The notes under the pieces: generated by a model
What the model was told of the DNA's origin: nothing
What the model saw: the letters and a program-made list of their open reading frames with translations, nothing else
The model's database searches: none
Made by a program: the position numbers and the translations under genes
In this document: positions 10,101-20,108 of the stretch, in pieces
How positions within the stretch are numbered: position 1 is the first letter of the stretch
Layout of the letters: the number at the start of each line of letters is the position of its first letter
NCBI GenBank assembly: GCA_950295325.1
Contig: OX485805.1
Span: forward strand, 11,904,501 to 11,968,500
Direction: 5' to 3'
Length of the DNA stretch: 64,000 nucleotides
DNA from: Polytrichum commune
Lineage: Eukaryota; Streptophyta; Polytrichopsida; Polytrichales; Polytrichaceae

Positions 10101-11269
10101 TTTGCATCCGCACGCCACACTTAGAAGATGAAGAAGTTTTCCTATCCTTGAAACGGAAGGCTGACCTTCCTCCAGGTTCGGAACTTGACTCTCACCGACC
10201 TGACAAGATCTCCATCTCTCGTCCCCGAGTGCAAACGCGGTCTTCCATCAAAAACTCTCAAACGGCCTCACCAACCGCTGATTCAGAATCTCCTGAAACG
10301 TTTGCAACTCCAATTGCGCCGCAACAATCGAACGGCAATACTCGAGTAAGTGATGTCACCCCACTTTCTCCTTTGCAGCATGTTACAGCAGTTCAAGAAT
10401 CCGCTTGTGACGAAAGTAAGTGGCACATCGCACGTCTTCCTAAGACGTCTGCAAAGGCTTGCTTTGCTATACAAGCGATGACAAAGAAGAAGTGTGTGGC
10501 CCGTATTGTTCAAGACGGGAAGAGTACCGCTGCGCCAACGTACACCGGGATGATGACCAATTACCGAAAGAATAAGCAAGAACTCTTGCAATTCTTCTTT
10601 TGTAACGATGATATTGAAAGGTGTGTTAAAGGAACTCGCAGGAAGTGGGTTATATCAAGGCCTGAAGTCCCTGAGACTTGGCCTGTCAAGATGGGGACAA
10701 ACCTTTCCCGCAAGGAGATCCTCCAATTGGAGACTATTGGATTTCGCCTTCCTCAACGACAAGAAATCTCTCCAAGACGATTGTTCCAAGACAACCTCTC
10801 CCACGTGGACTTGACATCGTATATTACTCCGGCATCTCCGGATGAGTTCCCCAAGCGCAGGTCCGGGAAGAATATCCGTCACATGAGTAAGGCCCCTTCC
10901 ACACGTCACGCCAACAACTGCGCCTCTGCTCTCATGTTAAAAGCTTGCATTCGCAACATTAGCATGGTCCCTGCCCCAGCTCTTGGTTGTATTGTTACCT
11001 TGGATTCTGGTTCTCCTCCCAATATCCACCAGTACCACTTGACTATTTCTCAGCTTCCGGCGTGCACTTGTCACAATTTCAAGGAAATGGCAACCAAGGC
11101 ACTTGGAAAGCGCGGTCAGTGGGCCAATTGTAAGCACCTATACTATGTGTTTACGATAATTTGTGGACTTGATCCTGATTCTGATACTTTTATTCATACT
11201 GCTAGTTTTAGCTTTAATGAGGTCAAGCAAATCCTTCAGAGTGGATTGTTGACCCAGACAACCTCTTAG
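7166..11269 (+). CDS. MULE-like transposase with SWIM zinc finger, two exons
   Basis: Exon 1 is 7166-9694 (843 codons), intron 9695-9799 (GTAAGT...CATAG, phase 0), exon 2 is 9800-11269, giving 1,332 residues with no stop or frameshift. I chose the ATG at 7166 as the first in frame; the longer frame from 7070 would need a TTG start. The N-terminus holds two related modules, residues about 1-110 and 154-260, both of the form AFIR-D-H-VPVTFP-G--GYA-VS, then EEE-F and LKPGK-RAYG. A Cys-rich patch follows near residues 430-480. The transposase core lies around residues 655-770: FDHVKRVQSWTTMACHVYD, then FMADSAQANW with a likely catalytic Asp. The C-terminal SWIM finger is Cys1265-x-Cys1267 and Cys1287-x-His1289 in CTCHNF...NCKH. 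SWIM fingers are typical of Mutator-like transposases. Probably an autonomous or recently active element. Confidence 0.8.
9695..9799 (+). other. Intron of the SWIM transposase gene
   Basis: 105 bp with a canonical GTAAGT donor and a pyrimidine-rich CTCCATAG acceptor. Splicing joins ...MQL to DLNEVELAEM in frame. Confidence 0.8.
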
Positions 11270-12039
11270 GCTTTGGATGAAGTACTCTTGTAATTTCATT
11301 TCAATCACATCAATGAAATTGAGGTAGTGAGACGGAAAGGGCCACTACCAAGTGCATTATTTTTATACCGTCACTCTTTAAAAGCGCTATAGTATTGAAT
11401 TTGAATGGTTTAGTTTTAATACTCATCAATTACTGTTTCCTTCATTACACAAAATCTTGTGTAAAGATGTTGAGTTCATTGTCTTCTCAGAGAAACGTAT
11501 GTATGCAACCTCTATTTTAATCATGAACTAGTGAGATTAAAAGGGCCACTTCGAGGTATTTGATGTATCAACGTTTTTGTTGACCTCGAAGCTTCATTTA
11601 ATTTTCTTTTTGATAGTCTAGAAACCTTAGGTGTCTGATATCTCCACTTTTCTTGAATTCATCTTCAATCTCGCGGATCTCAAAAGATGCCAATGTAATT
11701 TAATTTTGCTGCATATATAGAAATACTCCACAATGTTTGTCAATATTGATTTCGACTCCCTAAACCCTAAAAACATCCCAAAAACAACTTTGCAACGATC
11801 ACTGTGGAGGAATTTTCCACGGGCATAGGTCCTAAAATTTACTATAATTGGAAATATATTTGCTAAACATTGATTTTTTTAATATACCCTGCACATTAAA
11901 CTATTATTTTAACTTAAAAAAGAAAAACTTATCGCTCACCGCTCACCGCTCACTGCTCACTGCTCACTGCTCGCAAAATAGCGTCGCTCGCGTGGCCACC
12001 GCGCGAATGATTGTTTGTCAAAGAAGAGTGATGCCCAAG
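11270..12039. other. Interval between two elements
   Basis: AT-rich 3' flank of the SWIM gene. It includes two AAGGGCCACT motifs near 11338 and 11540 and a short direct-repeat run of CGCTCACCGCTCAC-like units at 11934-11975. No gene seen. Confidence 0.5.
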
Positions 12040-12676
12040 AAAAGATTAAAAAAGAAGACGCGGAGAAGACCACGAAGGTGCGCGCAGTCAAAACGAAGAG
12101 TAATGTTGTCATAGAAGAGGTCAAAGAGGTGGAGACCTCTGACTCTGAGATGGGGTCGGAAAACGAGTAGCTTCCGGCAAAAGACTCAGTCGGAAGCGTG
12201 TAGGCAAGTTGTTGAAGTTGAAAAGTTGGCGTTCACATAGGAATCTTGACACGGATGGTATGTACATTGATATTTTGATCAATTCAATTTTATCCACTCG
12301 TGCTTTATGCAACTCTGGATGCCAATGCTTTGCAACTGTTTCTGAGCAATTTATTAAGAAAAACGGATTAGATTCTTCACCAATCAAACCAAGACCCCTC
12401 GAACAAGTTACAATCATAAAGGAGCAACCTATGATTCAACGCATAGCAACATTTAAAGTTGATATCAACGGTATAGAAGAAATGATTGTTGCATATGTTA
12501 TTCCCGGGCAAATTGATGATGTCATCTTTGGAAAAGGCTGGATGGAGCGACATGACGTTAGCATTCGGAAGCCTTTCAAGATGATCGTCAAGACTCAACC
12601 CATTATATCGGAACCAATTCGGGAAATACAGGCAGCAACAATCCGGACTTTGCAAGCTAGTGATGAATCTGGTTGA
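12040..12676 (+). pseudogene. Ty3/gypsy gag-pol linker and aspartic protease relic
   Basis: The segment starts with a charged linker (KVRAVKTKS then EEVKEVETSDSEMGSENE) that ends in a stop, followed from 12209 by a frame with the layout of a retroviral-type protease. The flap-side signature VIPGQIDDVIFGKGWMERHD is present. The catalytic D-S/T-G motif reads N-S-G (AAC at 12311-12313), so the protease would be dead. Its frame ends at 12676 while RT continues in another frame from 12660. No gag or zinc knuckle is visible upstream, so the element is truncated at its 5' end or too decayed to see. Confidence 0.65.
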
Positions 12677-13787
12677 CATTCAGAAAGCGCTCCAACAGAA
12701 GGTGTATAAGGATCCTGCGCAACATGCTCCAGACTGGTTGATGCCAGTTATTGATGCCTTCGATCGGCAAGACGCGAAGTCGTTGCCGCCACACAGGAAA
12801 GGGGTCGATCACGAAATCAATCTTGTTGAAGGGAAGACCAACGACGACATCCCTGCAATGCCATTATACCAAATGTCCAAGGATCAGCTATTGGTACTAC
12901 GCAAGACTCTTACGGAACTGTTGGACAACGGGTTTATTCGTGTAAGCAATTCGCCTGCAGCAGCCCCAGTGATATTTGTTAAGAAACCTGGTGGAGGATT
13001 ACGATTTTGTGTTGATTATCGTCGATTGAACGAGATAAGTCGAAAGGACAACTATCCGATCCCGCGCATTGATGAGACATTGAGGACTTTTGCTACAGCC
13101 AAGTACATCTCGAAGGTTGATATCATCTCTGCATTTTATCGAATACGAGTTAAAAAAAGTGATGAGTGGAAGACGGCGTTTAACATACGTTTTGGTCTAT
13201 ATGAGTGGTTAGTCACACCATTTGGGCTCACTGGTGCACCCGCAACATTTCAGCGATACATCAACTGGGTACTTCGAGACGAACTAGATGTATGTTGTTC
13301 TGCATATTTAGATGACGTGGTCATTTATAGTGATACACAAAAAGAACACCGTGACGCTGTGCTTAGGATCATTCGCAAACTTGCTAACGCAGGGCTTCAA
13401 CTTGAGTTTGATAAAAGTGAGTTTGAATCTAGTATCATTAAGTATCTTGGATATCTGGTGGAAACTGGTAAGGGATTGCGGGCTGACCCGGAGAAACTTG
13501 AAGCCATTCGGAAATGGGAGCCGCCAAAGAAGGTGAAAGGAGTCCGTGGTTTTTTGGGCTTTTGCAATTATTATCGACAATTTATAGATGGATACGCGAA
13601 TATTGCAAAACCACTTACTCGATTGACGCGAAAAGACCAACCTTTCAATTGGACATCGGAATGTCAACTTGCCTTTGATCGGTTGAAGGAAGCTTTGGTA
13701 AATGCGCCAGTATTAGCAAAATGGACCCAGGATTGGAAACGGCAATTGAATGTGATTCCTCTGGATTTGCGGTTGGTGGCACTTTGA
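12660..13787 (+). pseudogene. Ty3/gypsy reverse transcriptase
   Basis: An open frame of 375 codons covering the RT domain. Recognisable blocks in order: FVKKPGGGLRFCVDYRRLNE, KVDIISAFYRIRV, TPFGLTGAPATFQRYIN, the catalytic YLDD at 13305-13316, KYLGYLVE, and the connection motif GFLGFCNYYRQFI. Wording such as YLDDVVIYSDTQKEH and LRADPEKLEAIRKWEPP resembles fungal and Tcn1-type chromoviruses more than angiosperm Ty3 elements, from memory of those families. The RT core itself is unbroken, but the frame shifts at its end near 13740 on entry to RNase H. Confidence 0.85.
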
Positions 13788-14110
13788 TGTAGAAGGTGGA
13801 TGGACTTTGGCACGCGGTTGCTTATTTTTCGAAGAAACACAATTCAGTTATCCTACTATCCAATTCATGACAAGGAGATGTTAGCAGTTGTTCGTTGCAT
13901 TCGTGAATGGTGTACGGAGCTTGCTGGACAACATTTTGAGGTATGGTCGGACCATCGTAATTTGACTTATTTCCGAAAGAAGCAACATCTGGAAGAGCGG
14001 CAAATACGTTGGCCTTATGAGTTGAATGACTTTAGCTTTGAGATAGTGCATAAACCTGGAAGAGAGCAAGTTTAATCAGACGCATTTTCTCGTCGCAAAC
14101 AAGACACTCC
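13740..14110 (+). pseudogene. Ty3/gypsy RNase H, frameshifted
   Basis: The RNase H start is visible in a shifted frame (CDSSGFAVGGTL, with a TAG at 13790-13792 where CAG is expected). It then returns to the RT frame from about 13830 (YYPIHDKEMLAVVRCIREW, VWSDHRNLTYF). An in-frame TAA at 14073-14075 follows HKPGREQV, just before SDAFSRRK. At least two frameshifts and two stops show the element is dead. Confidence 0.75.
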
Positions 14111-14117
14111 CAACGAT

Positions 14118-15165
14118 ATGAATGATGATCGGATCATAAACCGACATCATCAACTATTGGAAGGAGATGGTAACGCTTTGAAAGTGGTTGCAAAATCCAC
14201 ATGGATAAAAGATGGCGATGCGGATTTGGAAAAGGAAATCGCGGCTACGGAGTCAATGGTGACACCACGTCCCATATGTCTATTTGCAGACGCAGAGATG
14301 ATTACATTGTGGGATGCTGGACTCAAAACGAATCATCGATATTGGAAGATGCGGAAGGCTGTTATGGATGGCGAACGCCGACTACCCACAGAATGGGGCC
14401 TACCGATCACAATTAGTGAATGTTCTATAGATGGAGCCCATCGGCTACGTTGGCGTGGACGAATATGAATACCAACGTACGAACCACTTCGAACGCGATT
14501 GATTCAGTCTATTCATGACTCACCATTGGCTGGACATCCAGGTCGTGAAGGAACACGAGACTTGCTCGCACGCGAATATACGTGGCTTGGAATGACTCAA
14601 GACGTTCGAAGATTTGTACGAAATTGTAATGTCTGTGGAAAATCTAAGATTTGGCGTAAGCAAAAGTAAGGTTTATTAAAACCTTTGCCAATTCCCGCAC
14701 GGATATGGACGGAACTTTCTATTGACTTTATTACCGGCTTGGCACCAAGTAACACTTATACGAATATCTTAATTGTGACGGACCGTTTGTCCAAATCCAT
14801 CATTGCCGTGCCAATGAAGGAAATTCGTGCTATTGATGTGGCTCAGAAACTCTTAGAGCAAGTTTTTCAACATCACGGACTACCGACCGCAATCGTTTCC
14901 GACCGCGAAAGTCAATTTGTGAGTATGATGTGGGGAGAAGTGTGCCGATTGCTGAAGATCACACATAGATTGTCGACAGCCTTTCATCTAGAGATGGACG
15001 GTGCAACGGAGCGTGCCAATCAAGAGCTTGAGACATACCTTCGCATCTTCACTGCATTTGAACAAGACGATTGGGCTCTTCAGTTGCCAATAGCAATGAT
15101 GGCATAGAATAATCGGGTGACGCAGTCCACAGGTATGTCAGCATTTTTTATGACTCACGGCTTTC
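14118..15165 (+). pseudogene. Ty3/gypsy integrase, first part
   Basis: Holds the HHCC zinc finger (HDSPLAGHPGREGT...CNVCGK, about 14510-14650) and the catalytic core with D, D and E in SIDFITGL, AIVSDRESQF and DGATERANQELE. In-frame stops: TGA at 14466-14468, TAA at 14667-14669 and TAG at 15105-15107. The frame is cut at 15165 by the 4.1-kb insertion and resumes at 19285. Confidence 0.85.
15161..15165. repeat. 5-bp target-site duplication, left copy
   Basis: CTTTC immediately before the insertion. The right copy is 19285-19289. Removing the insert and one copy rejoins the integrase frame (MTHGF on the left, HQFLMNF on the right). Confidence 0.9.
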
Positions 15166-15644
15166 TGTGGGAACCCACAAACACCAAAAGTTCCGGATTG
15201 GCGGGTTTTTGTGCCAAATCCGGATATTTCCGGGTGACCTTAGTATCGTCCAGGGATTCTGTGAAGTGTAGGAGGTCTAAAACTCTCCGTACCTGCTTAT
15301 TTCTTCTTCCTTAGCCAAATTTCCGGAAATCCTAATTTCCGGATATTTGGTCTTTGGGGACATTCTTAGCCTTTTTCCGGAGGGTACCTCTCCGGATGTT
15401 ATTTCTAGGTCCTCTTTATAATACTTACCCACCCTTTTACGTCTACCCTCTAGAATAATTGGTTTCTTCCGGTGAAGACGTCCTTGATAAGGTTAGAATC
15501 CGGAAACTCCCTCACAACCAATCCGGATTGATCAGGTCCGTCCTGGCAGGTCACGCAGAGAGATCTGGATTGTTTCTTGGGACCAAAGTGGCCAGAGGAG
15601 TCCGGATTCCAACCGGAGATCTAACTCGACGGGATGAGTAGGTG

Positions 15645-16135
15645 ACCCGTACCACTTTCCGGATTACCCCGTCCAAAGACTGTGAGACCTCTTCAGAAGG
15701 TCGGATGGCGTAAGTCCGGCACCTTCCGGATCTTGCCCAGTCCTAACGACGGCTATCTCACATGGACGTTACCCAGGCATTCGGAACAATGAGGATCTCT
15801 TCCTACTGCACTCCGGAGGTGGCCTCCTATCGGAATCCTTACTGATCCGGACCTCTCCTTCTCCGTCCGACGGATCTGTCCGGCTACCTTTACCTTGGAT
15901 TCTACTCAATCTGAGATAACTAGGCGATCCGTACCACTAATCCGGGCAGGTCCGTCTAAGGACGGTGGGACCTCTTCAGAAGATCAGATTGGCGTAAGTC
16001 CGGATTCCTTCCGGATCTCACCCAATCTTCCCAGCGGCTATCCCACCTAGACGTTACCCAACCTACCGGATTAGTGAGGTTTCCCTCCCACTACACTCAG
16101 AGAGGATCTACAAGGCGGTAACCGGATCTGATCCG
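15645..16135. repeat. Tandem duplication, about 282 bp, inside the inserted element
   Basis: Two diverged copies share in order CCGTACCACT, GACCTCTTCAGAAG, GGCGTAAGTCCGG, CTTCCGGATCT and GACGTTACCCA. It lies downstream of the element's gene. Confidence 0.75.
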
Positions 16136-16552
16136 GGTCTCCTCTCTCATGTCCTATCCGGAACTCCTATCATTCATGCCCTCCCTTTCTCTTCCACTAA
16201 CGATCTCCGGGTCATTCACACACACATCAATCAAGAGAAGTCAAGGGGTGAGAAGCAAAGACATTTATTCGGGGTAGGAGTAACCACAATACAACAATGG
16301 AGAAGGAACCCCCCCCCAAGCTCCTTATTCAGCCTTAAGTAGAGGCTCAAAAATCCCTAAACTGAGGGCGGCGGCCCAAGCGGCCGCCGCTCAAGAAAAC
16401 CCTAACTACCCCCGGTCTCCCGGATTTCTCGGATCCAGATCCGGGTTTTCCGCTGACACTACCAAAGGAAAATTTTATTAATCGTCTTCAAAAACTCCTA
16501 AGTCCTACCTGCCTACCTCCCTTCTGCCTAATCAATCTAGCCACTCCCCTAA

Positions 16553-18625
16553 TTAAGAAGACCGGTGCTTCTTCGGAGCCGATCCCTCCTTGGAGTGACT
16601 CCCTAATCCGCTGACGGCGGATGAGCCCCCGGCCGGCGACGCCTTCTGCAGCCGCGTGAGCATCCTCCTCATGTTCGGAGACGGAGCAACCTCGTCCTCC
16701 GAATCCGCTGCCCTCTCGGTCCGTGGGGTAGCGGTCCCTGGTGTCCCGGAGACTGTCCCTGGGGTTCCGGAAACTGTCCCCATCCGGATGCTTCGGACTG
16801 GAGAAGGATCGCTTCCGGTGCCCTGCTCCGGATTCCGTCCACCCGGGAGTGAAGCCGTCCGCGGATCCCTGTTGGAGGCCGCTCTCGAGTGTGGCGGAGG
16901 AAATGGACTCACCACTTGGCAGTCCCGTGGAGACGATGGCGAGGCGTGGGTCATAGGAGCCTTGCCCCTACTCGGAGTGGCCTCCCGATCGGAAGTCTGG
17001 TGCCGGATTGGCGTCCGAGCCCTATCCGGAGTCCGGGACCTATCCGAGTTCCGCGGAACAGGGGACTGGCCCCTTCCGGATCGGACCGACCCGGTGCTCT
17101 TCCGCCTCACCTGGGGAGAATGGACCCTTTCCGGAGCCCCTCCGGAATGACCAGGCCGAGAGCCGCCTCCTTGCTGGCTGGGTCCTGCAGAGGCCGGCGG
17201 ATTCTGAACCAGGGCTACTTTACCAACCACCTCGTAGAGGGTCCCGGTTGGTGACCCTGGCGGACCCGGATAGAGCACTCTCCGCGGTGTTCCGCTTGGC
17301 GGGACCACCCTCTGGATTTCCGCCAGGAGATCCTTCATCGTCCGTGAGTACTTCACGAGGATGGGGAGGGTCTGCCTGGCGGAAGCCGGTTCTCCTGACT
17401 CCATCATCCGGTCGTAGAGATGTGCCTTGTTCATGATCTCCGCCGGATGACCCACCAGCTCCCGGATCCGGCTGAAGAACACTGCCTGCTCCGCATGATA
17501 CTTCCGGATCTCCTCACTCTTCTGACTCAACTCCTGGGTCATAGCCGCTACCTGTGCGGTGAGGTGGGCGTTCTCCGTCTTGGCCTGCTCCAACTCCTTC
17601 CGGTCCGCCCTCTTTGCCAATTCCCGGAGAATGTTTCCGGGTCCGCAGTCGTCCAGAGCATGGTTCGCCCCCTTGACGATGTGCTCCAGTCGGTAGTACT
17701 GGGTCTTGAGGTCCTCCATCCCCTCCTGGAACCGCTTGAATGGATTCTCCGGGAAGTCCCAAGCGGATAGGTCCACATTTCGCCATGGGGTCTCCCGGCT
17801 GGGTCCGGCTTCCGGATGTTGGTGTGGGGGAGGGGGAGAGAGTGGCCTCGAGACGGTTGGTGGCGGGCTTCCGGGTGACGAGGGAGGTGCTTCCGGAAGA
17901 ATAGGGTCGCTGGAGGTCTCCGTCTCGACGTCTCCGGCTTCCGGGAGCAGCTTGTAGGTGACCTCATCCGCCGCTATTGTGAGCAGGTCCTCCTCCTCTG
18001 CCGTGATGCAGTCGAAATGCTGGTAGAGGTGCAAAATGAAGGGGGAGAGGAAGGAGGGTTTCCGGCCAATATGGGGGAGGGCCCGTCCGACTATCTCCTG
18101 GATGATCAGGCCCCAATTCACCGGCCGGACTCCGGACATTGCACCAAACAGCGTGTTAGCCATGGTGAGGCTAATCCGCTTCGGCTTGTCCGGATTGAGA
18201 ATGGGCAGGAGAAACTCTAGCACTCTCCGCTCCCTAATATTCCGGCAGTTCCCTGGGTGAAACCCGTCCTTTGGATCCGCGTCCCCTCTGAATTTCCCGG
18301 CGAACAGGCCGTCGCGGCGGCCGGCCCACCCCTCCGTGATTCCCCTGGGAAACCCGTAGACCCTGTTCCACGTATCCGGAGTCCAATGTTCCGGATCCCT
18401 CCTCTTTGTGCCTAGCCACTGATTTCCCCTCTCGAATTTAAACTCGCGGAGGGTATCTTCCGCTCTGAGATTCCAGGGTTTGGAGAGCAATCCCGCACAA
18501 CCCATGACCCTGAGATCCTCCGCGAGCTCCTGCAGCTCTCTATCCTCCCTCGGAATTGCAGGGGTGAGGGCTTTCAGCGGAATCGGGATGGGTTCCCGCT
18601 GATCCTCTTCCCGTGCTTCCGGCAT
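16553..18625 (-). CDS. 690-residue protein of the inserted element
   Basis: An uninterrupted minus-strand frame with ATG at 18625 and stop at 16553. The N-terminal half (residues about 20-235) looks globular and alpha-helical, with RISLTMANTLFGAMSGVRPVNWGLIIQEI and PFILHLYQHFDCITAEEED. This layout recalls the putative plant transposon-associated domain with a conserved 'G-x-x-INVG-x-II-x-x-I' segment (Transposase_32-like); that is a weak, from-memory comparison. Next come a Pro/Ser-rich linker, a coiled coil (about residues 310-400, ELEQAKTENAHLTAQVAAMT), and a long Arg/Ser/Pro-rich tail with GTVSGTPGTVSGTPGT repeats. No catalytic triad, RT or integrase motif is visible. The tail could bind nucleic acid. 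It may be a gag-like or DNA-binding accessory protein rather than the enzyme that moves the element. Confidence 0.6.
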   Translation of the reverse strand: MPEAREEDQREPIPIPLKALTPAIPREDRELQELAEDLRVMGCAGLLSKPWNLRAEDTLREFKFERGNQWLGTKRRDPEHWTPDTWNRVYGFPRGITEGWAGRRDGLFAGKFRGDADPKDGFHPGNCRNIRERRVLEFLLPILNPDKPKRISLTMANTLFGAMSGVRPVNWGLIIQEIVGRALPHIGRKPSFLSPFILHLYQHFDCITAEEEDLLTIAADEVTYKLLPEAGDVETETSSDPILPEAPPSSPGSPPPTVSRPLSPPPPHQHPEAGPSRETPWRNVDLSAWDFPENPFKRFQEGMEDLKTQYYRLEHIVKGANHALDDCGPGNILRELAKRADRKELEQAKTENAHLTAQVAAMTQELSQKSEEIRKYHAEQAVFFSRIRELVGHPAEIMNKAHLYDRMMESGEPASARQTLPILVKYSRTMKDLLAEIQRVVPPSGTPRRVLYPGPPGSPTGTLYEVVGKVALVQNPPASAGPSQQGGGSRPGHSGGAPERVHSPQVRRKSTGSVRSGRGQSPVPRNSDRSRTPDRARTPIRHQTSDREATPSRGKAPMTHASPSSPRDCQVVSPFPPPHSRAASNRDPRTASLPGGRNPEQGTGSDPSPVRSIRMGTVSGTPGTVSGTPGTATPRTERAADSEDEVAPSPNMRRMLTRLQKASPAGGSSAVSGLGSHSKEGSAPKKHRSS

Positions 18626-19284
18626 TTTCCTCTCCTCTCACCCTTTCTGGCTTGCAACCTCTCCCTCTCTCTTCCGGAGTCCTTCTCTTCCGTCTAAGTG
18701 CCACAAAGTCCCGGCAAGCCCACTGCCGGTGACTGAAAAGTGCCGAGTCCCAGCAATCCAACTGCTGGCGGCTCGAAAGAAGGAACACCTCACCACTCGT
18801 TCTCTCAACAGGTTGCCTTTTTCCAGAAAAGAGTGTGAGGGAGAAGGAAGGGACCCTTAAATATCCTTCCTCCCTCTTCCTTCCCCTGTTACCGTTCGGT
18901 TTAACGGAAAACGGTTACCAACCGTTTTCCGGCGGTTCCCACCAACGGTTTTACTAACATTTTCACCAACGGCTCTCTTTTCCCCCAACCGCCATAAGGC
19001 CTGTTGTAACCGCCACTTCCGGGCCGTTGGGTAATCTTGGCGCGTCCGTCACTTGGTCCGGACCAAGGGTTTGGACCATGATTGCATGGTCCGCCCATCC
19101 TATTTGACGGACCGGTCATAGTACTTATTTAGAGTCGTTTTACCGCACAAGGCGGGGTTAGACTACTCTATTTCCTAGTACCATTAATTTTGTCCTAATA
19201 GACCCTATTATCCTCAGATAAGCAAGGTAAAATACGGAAATTGAATCCGTATTTCCGTATTTCCGTCGAATTTGGACTCCCACA

Positions 19285-19650
19285 CTTTCATCAATTTCTC
19301 ATGAATTTTACCATACCTAAGGAGCAAGGATCTTCCTTATCACCGGCGGAGAAGGGACGTAAGCTTGTTGAGCAATGGAGTCATAGTGCTGATATGGCGA
19401 AAACAACAATGACGATTGCGCAAGAAAATCAAGAACGTCAATCTAACGCACGACGTTCCGTGCCTGCAGTCTTTCGTCCGGGTGACCGTATCTGGTTGAA
19501 ATTGAAGAACATCAATACAACACGGCCGATCAAGAAACTCAATTGGATTGCCCTTCCTTATCGCGTGCTTGAATGTGTTGGTACTCATGCGGTTCGTTTG
19601 AATACTCCCCCCGGTATTCATCATGTTTTCCATGTGAATTTGGGTGGTTA
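19285..19650 (+). pseudogene. Ty3/gypsy integrase, C-terminal part
   Basis: Resumes the integrase frame after the insertion: ends of the core, then the GPY/F-like region FRPGDRIWLKLKNI, LNWIALPYRVLE and AVRLNTPPGIHHVFHVN, which matches the C-terminal domain of Tcn1/fungal-type chromoviruses. The frame stops just after HVNLGG. Confidence 0.8.
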
Positions 19651-19770
19651 ACCGGTTCGGGTATTTCTACCTTATGGTGGCGAAGTGCACCGGTCGGTCA
19701 AGAATTTCAGCCCAAGACATGGTTATTTGAGGCAAGGAATGCTATGCCGGACACGATGAAAAGACAATAA
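19651..19770 (+). pseudogene. Possible chromodomain remnant
   Basis: In a neighbouring frame FQPKTWLFEARNAM follows, which resembles the end of a chromodomain (consensus W-x-P-E-x-x-L-x-N-A). Too short and diverged to be sure, but the position right after the integrase is correct for a chromovirus. Confidence 0.3.
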
Positions 19771-20108
19771 AAAAATTCGTTAAGAAGTCTTGACCGGCCA
19801 TATTGTAACCACCTAGAGGAGAGGTGTATTGGACAACTTCACCAAGAGGAGAAGTCCACTAGACAATTTCACAAAATGGTCATAGTTGGCCATAATAGAA
19901 ACCTTGCCCCCTAAATGACCATTGTGTTGAAATTAAACAAATTGTATTGATCAAGAAATAAAAGAAAAATATATGGCAATGTTTTAGAACTTCTTTCATG
20001 ACAATAATTTGTTTGAAAATGTTCCACCTCTATAATACATCCAAATTAAGGTAAATATGTAGGTAAACTTTATTTTCTAATTGATTTAAAAAGAGATTAC
20101 ATGTTGGT
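19771..20108. other. 3' flank of the gypsy relic
   Basis: Contains AGGAGAGGTGTATTGGACAA and a diverged second copy (AGGAGAAGTCCACTAGACAA). It may be LTR remnant, but no matching 5' LTR was found in the window. Confidence 0.35.

Larger units (their letters stand above)
15166..19284 (-). mobile_element. 4,119-bp TCCGGA-rich inserted element
   Basis: Bounded by CTTTC duplications and by inverted ends: TGTGGGAACCCACA on the left, GGACTCCCACA on the right, so both termini read TGTGGGA from outside in. The 5-bp duplication and TG...CA ends are usual for LTR elements, but the two end regions are not direct repeats of each other, so I cannot assign LTRs. It carries one gene (16553-18625, minus). The palindrome TCCGGA is strongly over-represented in both the non-coding ends and the gene. 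A unit of about 282 bp is present twice in tandem (from about 15647 and 15929). Class unresolved: TIR transposon, or an LTR-derived element that lost its repeats. Confidence 0.8.

Noticed and set aside
15166-19284. Interpretation as a standard LTR retrotransposon
   Set aside because: The 5-bp duplication and TG...CA ends fit, but the end regions are not direct repeats of each other and no RT or integrase is present.
12040-19770. Fungal contamination of the contig
   Set aside because: The gypsy relic sits between plant-type sequences, carries a nested insertion and shows the same decay pattern as the other relics; contamination cannot be fully excluded without reads.
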